Shown piece by piece: positions 59,335 through 64,000 of a DNA stretch of 64,000 bases (its first letter is position 1; every line of letters begins with the position of its first letter). The notes below the pieces were generated by a model that saw only the letters and a program-made list of their open reading frames with translations, was not told the origin of the DNA and searched no databases. Origin of the DNA: Candidatus Gastranaerophilales bacterium (lineage in GTDB: Bacteria; Cyanobacteriota; Vampirovibrionia; Gastranaerophilales; Gastranaerophilaceae); NCBI GenBank assembly GCA_017415185.1, contig JAFQHZ010000013.1, forward strand, positions 1 through 64,000, in the 5' to 3' direction. The position numbers and the translations under genes were made by a program.

Positions 59335-60876
59335 ATGAAAATTTTACCAATATTTATTAATAACCACAAAACGACTCTTCAAAACAAAGTGTCGTTTTGT
59401 CGTGTTTTCAAAAACGCAAAAAACAAAGATATATTTGAACTATCAAGCAAAAAAAGCAACGAAACTTCAACCAAAAGACGAGAAGAACTTGAACAAAAAG
59501 GCATTTCAAATAGTAGCATTTCATTAATTTTAGAACTTAGTGAACACGAATATCAAAAAGTTATTTATCTTCTTGAAAAAGGAATAGAAGCAGATTATAT
59601 TCACAAATATATCGGTTTAAATGATAAGCAATATATCAAGCTATTGAAATTATTAAAAGCCGGAGTTCCTCTTTATTCGCTTGAAACAATGCTAAAATTT
59701 AACGATGAACAATTCAAAGAAGCCTTAGAATTTCATAAAGCAGGAGGAAAGCCTAGCGATATAAATAGTTTTTATAAAAGATTCGATAAAAAAATTGCAA
59801 AAAATATTTTAGATTTAACAAAACAAGGAATCCATTTTGATTTTGCAAAAAATTGCGCAACTATGCCAACTCAAAAAAATGCATTCATTGGCTTTAAACA
59901 AATGGGCTATGATGATTATATTTCATCACTTTTTGCTAATTCAAGAACTCTTAGAAGTGCAGGGAAAGAAAATCAAGAAAGCTGCGAAAATATAATCAAT
60001 TTAATTAGAAGAAATTTTCAAAAAACTTATGATTTTTCACTTGAATTTTGCGATTTTATAGAAAGAAATCAAGAATATAAAGATTCAGCGCAAGATTTTG
60101 AAGAATATATTAAACAAATAGATTTTGAAGAACTTTTTGAAATCGCCCCAATAGTGAAAAAATATACCGATTGCGAAATTTTAAATTTCCTCGAAACTCA
60201 TTATTTGAAAAATACAACAACATTCAAAAAAGAAGATTTAATTTTTGAAAATTTGGATAACTTCTTAAGCGAAAATTATATCGATTCAAAAACGATTAAT
60301 AAGCTTTTAAATTCATATCCGCTAACTTCAAGAAAAATTGGCGAAATTCCAAACGATTGGCTTGAAAAAACCAACAATAAAGAAAAAGCAACTAAAGAAA
60401 TTTTTGCCTTAATTTCCGCTTTTCAACACCACAAAGACACAACAATTTTTGAAAATGAACTATCTAAAATTTTAAACAAAAAAGCAAGTGTAGAAAAACT
60501 TGGCGCAGGAAATTACGGAACAGCATACAAAATTGAAATAGAAAACGCTATTTCAACAGTGCTTAAAACTTTTCACACAAGAGATTTCACGTTCAACGAA
60601 AACTGGCATGGCAGAAATATAGAGCCGCAAGTTGGGCTTTTTGCAAACAACAACAGCAGCAAATATGTAAAAATGTATTTTGGTAGAGTTTGCACAAAAA
60701 TGCAAAGGGATGGCTTTATGGTAACTCAATATCTTGATGAAAATATAACACCACAAAAAACAAGCGAAAGCGAAAATTCAAAAGTTATGATGTCACATTC
60801 AGACACATTTTTTGATAACGTAATCGAAGGAAAAATAATCGATTTTGGTGGAATTTTCATAACTACAAATTGTTAA
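59335..60876 (+). CDS. helical-repeat protein with a compact kinase-like C-terminal domain
   Basis: A 513-residue protein not assigned to a known family. It starts MKILPIFINNHKTTLQ and has VSF at 19-21, like the FK-motif proteins. Residues 55-170 contain about four helical repeats of roughly 32 residues (L-x-D/E...Y...LL...G). Residues 384-505 look like a kinase core: LGAGNYGTAYK (389-399), Lys411 (VLKTF), Glu430, a catalytic loop HSDTFFDN (His488, Asp490, Asn495) and DFG at 503-505. The chain ends eight residues later, so there is no activation segment or C-lobe helices. No ribosome site is evident at the ATG. No export signal is seen. It may be an effector or an inactive relative. Confidence 0.72.
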   Translation: MKILPIFINNHKTTLQNKVSFCRVFKNAKNKDIFELSSKKSNETSTKRREELEQKGISNSSISLILELSEHEYQKVIYLLEKGIEADYIHKYIGLNDKQYIKLLKLLKAGVPLYSLETMLKFNDEQFKEALEFHKAGGKPSDINSFYKRFDKKIAKNILDLTKQGIHFDFAKNCATMPTQKNAFIGFKQMGYDDYISSLFANSRTLRSAGKENQESCENIINLIRRNFQKTYDFSLEFCDFIERNQEYKDSAQDFEEYIKQIDFEELFEIAPIVKKYTDCEILNFLETHYLKNTTTFKKEDLIFENLDNFLSENYIDSKTINKLLNSYPLTSRKIGEIPNDWLEKTNNKEKATKEIFALISAFQHHKDTTIFENELSKILNKKASVEKLGAGNYGTAYKIEIENAISTVLKTFHTRDFTFNENWHGRNIEPQVGLFANNNSSKYVKMYFGRVCTKMQRDGFMVTQYLDENITPQKTSESENSKVMMSHSDTFFDNVIEGKIIDFGGIFITTNC

Positions 60877-60955
60877 GAAAATGGCATTTTTTTCATTTTT
60901 GACATTTTTGTGAGAAAATATAAGTATAGAGAATTATGGTCATGGGGAGTAAAAT

Positions 60956-61168
60956 ATGTCACACATAAAAATCGATAACAATAAATGTAAATCGTGTTAT
61001 TTGTGTGTTGATGTATGTCCTAAAAAATTAATTAAAAAAAGCGAAACAATAGGCAAAACTGGGGAATACATTGCGCAATTCTGCGATAAAAATAATGAAT
61101 GTATTGCTTGTGCGCAATGTGCGATGGTTTGTCCTGATATCGCTATAACAGAAGTAATAAAATCATGA
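60956..61168 (+). CDS. ferredoxin-type delta subunit of 2-oxoacid:ferredoxin oxidoreductase
   Basis: A 70-residue protein with two 4Fe-4S motifs (CKSCYLCVDVCP at 11-22 and CIACAQCAMVCP near 50-61). It carries electrons from the oxidoreductase core. GGGGAG lies six bases before the ATG. It overlaps the alpha subunit gene by four bases (ATGA), giving a D-A-B-C operon. Confidence 0.93.
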   Translation: MSHIKIDNNKCKSCYLCVDVCPKKLIKKSETIGKTGEYIAQFCDKNNECIACAQCAMVCPDIAITEVIKS

Positions 61169-62247
61169 AAGAAAAAGCATTATTAAAAGGAAACATCGCA
61201 ATCGCAACTGCCGCCCTTAATTGCGGATGTAATTGTTATTTTGGCTATCCAATCACACCGCAAACCGAAATTGGCGAATTTTTAAGCGTTGAAATGCAAA
61301 ATCGCAATCTTGGTTTTGTTTGCGCTGAATCTGAAATTGCGGCAATAAATATGGCGCTAGGAGCAGCTTCAACAGGAGCAAAAGTTATGACATCAAGCTC
61401 TTCTTGCGCTGTTGCTTTAATGCAAGAATCTCTTTCTTATGCTGCAAGCGACGAGTTGCCGATTGTTTTAATTAATGTTATGAGAGCAGGTCCAGGACAA
61501 GGATATATCTATTCTTCCCAAGGAGATTACAATCAAGCAACAATTGGCGGCGGAAATGGAGATTATAAAACAATTGTTTTATCTCCTTCAAGCGTTCAAG
61601 AATGCTACGATATGACACAAAAAGCATTTTATTTAGCTCAAAAATACAGAAACCCCGTGATTTTGCTTGTTGAAGGTTTGCTTGGTCAAATGGCAGAACC
61701 AGTTATTTTAAACGAAAACCCATATCCTGAAATTGATAATTCTTCTTGGAAATTGGATGGTGCTAAAAATAGACCTTCAAGAAAAATACATTCCCTTGAA
61801 CCAAATCAAATAAAATTATGCAATCATATCCAAGATCTTTTCAAAAAATATAAAACGATAGAACAAAATGAAACCGATTGGGAAGAATATTGTTGCGATG
61901 ATGCCGATATTTTAATCACAGCTTTTGGCGCATACGCCCGAAATACTAAAGCTGTTTGTGATTATTTTAGAAAAAAAGGCATAAAAGTCGGTCTATTTAG
62001 ACCAAAAACTCTATATCCATTTCCAAGCAAACGTCTTGCAACTATATCGAAAAATGTTCATTTTATAATTGACATCGAAATGAATTGCGGTCAAATGGAA
62101 AAAGATGTTGCACTTGCAACATTAGGCAGTGTGCCGATTTGGAATATTACAAAACCCGTTGGGGATATATTAAGCCCAGAAACCTTAATTAAAAAAATAG
62201 AAGATATTATTGAGCAGGAGGAAAAAAAATATGCAAACAATATTTAG
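61165..62247 (+). CDS. 2-oxoacid:ferredoxin oxidoreductase alpha subunit (KorA/VorB-like)
   Basis: The 360-residue alpha subunit has GYPITPQTEIGEF, the ESEIAAINMALGAASTGAKVMTSSS core that holds the thiamine diphosphate interface, and a C-terminal transketolase-type domain (FRPKTLYPFPSKRL). This type oxidatively decarboxylates 2-oxoglutarate or branched-chain 2-oxoacids to acyl-CoA with reduction of ferredoxin. Substrate cannot be settled by eye; fabH directly downstream makes a branched-chain role attractive. It overlaps both neighbours. Confidence 0.9.
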   Translation: MKEKALLKGNIAIATAALNCGCNCYFGYPITPQTEIGEFLSVEMQNRNLGFVCAESEIAAINMALGAASTGAKVMTSSSSCAVALMQESLSYAASDELPIVLINVMRAGPGQGYIYSSQGDYNQATIGGGNGDYKTIVLSPSSVQECYDMTQKAFYLAQKYRNPVILLVEGLLGQMAEPVILNENPYPEIDNSSWKLDGAKNRPSRKIHSLEPNQIKLCNHIQDLFKKYKTIEQNETDWEEYCCDDADILITAFGAYARNTKAVCDYFRKKGIKVGLFRPKTLYPFPSKRLATISKNVHFIIDIEMNCGQMEKDVALATLGSVPIWNITKPVGDILSPETLIKKIEDIIEQEEKKYANNI

Positions 62248-62989
62248 CACTCCAAAATCAATAAAAGAAAACTCAACTTTTACATTTTGCCCAGGTTGCG
62301 ACCACGGCGTTGCAATCAAGCTTGTTGCGCAAGTTATTGATGAATTAAACCTTCAAGAAGAAACAATTGCTGTGGCTTCTTCTGGTTGCTCTGTTTTTTT
62401 ATATGACTCCTTAGATGTTGATTGCATTGAATCTCCTCACGGAAGAGCCTGCGCCGTTGCAACAGGAATCAAAAGAGCGCATAAAGCACAAGGAAACAAT
62501 AAATTTGTTTTCACATATCAAGGGGATGGCGATTTTGCTTCTATCGGATTGGGAGAATCGCTCCATAGCGCACTAAGAGGCGAAAATATAACAGCAATTT
62601 GCATAAATAATACAAACTATGGAATGACAGGCGGACAGCTTGGTCCAACAACCGCAATGGGACAAATTACAACAACAAGCCAAAGCGGAAGAAACAAAGA
62701 ATATCACGGTTTTCCAATCAAAACAGCAGAACACATTGCTCTTTGTGAAGGCTCAAGTTTTAGCGCAAGAGTGGCACTATATGACATTAAAAACATAATT
62801 AATGCCAAAAAACAAATCAAAAAAGCATTTGAATATCAACAAAAAGGACTTGGTTTCAGCTTTGTTGAAATTCTTTCAAGTTGCCCTACAAATTGGAAAT
62901 TATCTCCAAAAGACTCTCATAAAAAAATCCAAGAAGAATTAAGCAAAATATATCCGCTTGGAATATTTAAGGATGTGGAAAATGAATAA
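62231..62989 (+). CDS. 2-oxoacid:ferredoxin oxidoreductase beta subunit (KorB/VorA-like)
   Basis: With ATG at 62231 and AGGAGG upstream the protein has 252 residues. It has CPGCDHG at the start, the thiamine-diphosphate motif GDGDFASIG...NNTNYGMTGGQ and the C-terminal SSCPTNW region of the beta subunit. The start lies inside the end of the alpha subunit gene. It overlaps the gamma subunit gene by eight bases. Confidence 0.92.
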   Translation: MQTIFSTPKSIKENSTFTFCPGCDHGVAIKLVAQVIDELNLQEETIAVASSGCSVFLYDSLDVDCIESPHGRACAVATGIKRAHKAQGNNKFVFTYQGDGDFASIGLGESLHSALRGENITAICINNTNYGMTGGQLGPTTAMGQITTTSQSGRNKEYHGFPIKTAEHIALCEGSSFSARVALYDIKNIINAKKQIKKAFEYQQKGLGFSFVEILSSCPTNWKLSPKDSHKKIQEELSKIYPLGIFKDVENE

Positions 62990-63524
62990 AAATTTTATAA
63001 TTTCAGGCTCAGGCGGACAAGGCATACTTTCAATTGGTTCAATTTTGGCTAATATTTTTATGCTTGAAGATTTGTTTGTGACTTATTGCACTTGCTATGG
63101 CGCCGAAATGAGAGGTGGCGCTGTAAATTGCGAAATTAATGTTTCAGACAAAGAAATAAATTCTCTTAAAAACGAAAAAACAGATTTTCTAATTGCTCTT
63201 AATCAAGCCTCTCTTAACAAATTCACATCCAAAGTTAAAGAAGGAGGAACAATCATTGCCAATTCTTCTTTAGCAAAAATCGAAAAAATAAGAAATGATG
63301 TTAAATATATCTTTGCTCCTTTAAGCGAAGAAGCAGCAAAACTCGGAAATATCAAAATGACCAATTCAATTGCACTTGGAATTTTAGGGAAAATTTCTGG
63401 AAATATAAACATTGAAAAAATAAAAGAAGGCTACAAAAAAATATTACAAAACAAAACCGAACTAATAGAAAAAAACATTGAAGCTTTTATGCTTGGTTTT
63501 AACTATGTTCAAGAGGGAAAATAA
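62982..63524 (+). CDS. 2-oxoacid:ferredoxin oxidoreductase gamma subunit
   Basis: The 180 residues start near IISGSGGQGILSIGSILA, the CoA-binding gamma-domain motif, followed by YGAEMRGGAVNCEINVSD. ATG at 62982 has AAGGATG upstream and overlaps the beta gene. Its stop overlaps the fabH start by one base, so fabH is probably on the same mRNA. Confidence 0.92.
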   Translation: MNKNFIISGSGGQGILSIGSILANIFMLEDLFVTYCTCYGAEMRGGAVNCEINVSDKEINSLKNEKTDFLIALNQASLNKFTSKVKEGGTIIANSSLAKIEKIRNDVKYIFAPLSEEAAKLGNIKMTNSIALGILGKISGNINIEKIKEGYKKILQNKTELIEKNIEAFMLGFNYVQEGK

Positions 63525-64000
63525 TGACTTTAGGAACAAAAATAGTTGCAATTGATTATGAAGTTGCAACGAATACAATAAAAAATGATGATTTAACCAA
63601 TATTTTAGACACATCAGACGAATGGATTTCATCAAGAACAGGAATCAAAGAAAGACGTGTTTTATCGCCAAACGAAACATCAACAGATTTAGGAATAAAA
63701 GTTGCCCAAAAAACAATCAAAAGGGCAAACTATCAAGGTGACGAATTCGATATGATTATTGCAGCTTCTTCAGCTCCAGAAGAGGTTTTCCCTTCTGTTG
63801 CTTGCAGAATTCAAGCAGCAATTGGCGCAAAAAAAGCTGCTTGTTTTGATTTAAAAGCAGCATGCGCTGGCTTTATTTATGCTCTAAATACAGCTCATGC
63901 ATTTATTAAATCGGGATTATATAAAAATATTTTAATCGTCGCAACAGATGCAACAACGAAATTTACAGATTGGGAAGACAGATCAATTTGCGTTTTATTT
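63524..64000 (+). CDS. fabH: 3-oxoacyl-ACP synthase III FabH (3' end outside window)
   Basis: The first 159 residues of KAS III: TSDEWISSRTGIKERRV, then the thiolase-fold region ending with the nucleophile Cys in DLKAACAGFIYAL and ATDATTKFTDWEDRS. FabH starts fatty acid chains from acyl-CoA and malonyl-ACP. The frame is open at the window end. The start overlaps the gamma-subunit stop (TAATG). It is separated from the plsX-fabD-fabG cluster at 1396-4143, where fabH normally lies. Confidence 0.95.
   Translation, partial: MTLGTKIVAIDYEVATNTIKNDDLTNILDTSDEWISSRTGIKERRVLSPNETSTDLGIKVAQKTIKRANYQGDEFDMIIAASSAPEEVFPSVACRIQAAIGAKKAACFDLKAACAGFIYALNTAHAFIKSGLYKNILIVATDATTKFTDWEDRSICVLF

Noticed and set aside
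1-64000. CRISPR array, tRNA or rRNA gene, insertion sequence, prophage
   Set aside because: No regularly spaced direct repeats, cloverleaf sequences, transposase or phage genes were seen on either strand.

Overview
This is an AT-rich window (third codon positions mostly A/T) from a bacterium that looks like a non-photosynthetic sister of Cyanobacteria, most likely a gut Gastranaerophilales/Vampirovibrionia (Melainabacteria). The best clue is at 35102-35848: an OmpR-family regulator that matches cyanobacterial RpaB almost throughout from memory. A GshB-type glutathione synthetase, ClpC, RNase Y, a fermentative ferredoxin-dependent 2-oxoacid oxidoreductase and many lineage-specific proteins fit the same picture. 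The lineage is inferred from protein character; no search was run.

Layout. 1-759: end of a type IV pilin-like gene. 768-4519 (-): rpmF-plsX-fabD-fabG plus a secreted ankyrin protein. 4643-4840 (-): small winged-helix protein. 4976-7223 (+): leuD-leuB-ubiE-like. 7226-10596 (-): secreted protein, large membrane protein, gshB. 10640-18510 (+): a tightly packed run of Cys-rich protein, TPR protein, membrane protein, fliO-like, neuB-like, kdsC-like phosphatase, TPR protein, lysC, tilS, hpt. 18543-25705 (-): clpC, a 1019-residue acidic repeat protein, rpiB, a MORN-like protein. 25889-31614 (+): fba, small proteins, a DNA-binding protein, histidine kinase, receiver, PHP phosphatase, a small membrane protein and a LOG-family enzyme. 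31615-46487: radical SAM protein, coiled-coil protein, pilin, rpaB, mpaA-like, PHP nuclease, ymdB, rny, membrane protein, M16 peptidase, dciA, metK. 46663-64000: aspS, glycosyltransferase, divergent sigma factor, GGDEF/HD-GYP protein, relA/spoT, ribF, a tandem of membrane proteins, dedA, a kinase-like protein, a ferredoxin oxidoreductase operon and the start of fabH.

Most genes are housekeeping. The unusual material is a set of proteins without recognised family. Several otherwise unrelated ones share a short N-terminal pattern (Met-Lys-Ile/Leu, a polar stretch, then Ile/Val/Thr-x-Phe-Lys-Gly/Ala/Ser). Three loci (7636-9555, 40151-41452, 56512-58610) encode what look like modular membrane proteins of one superfamily, as one chain in two places and as two overlapping genes in the third. 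A 513-residue protein at 59335-60876 joins helical repeats to a kinase-like domain that stops just after its DFG motif.

At the DNA level, four start codons lie exactly six bases after TATAAT with no Shine-Dalgarno sequence, suggesting leaderless mRNAs. Two terminator-like hairpins carry the ribosome binding site of the next gene in their distal arm, and a third lies inside the mpaA-like coding region. A near-consensus HLR1 (RpaB) box lies upstream of the 1019-residue protein. No tRNA, rRNA, CRISPR array, insertion sequence or phage gene was seen.
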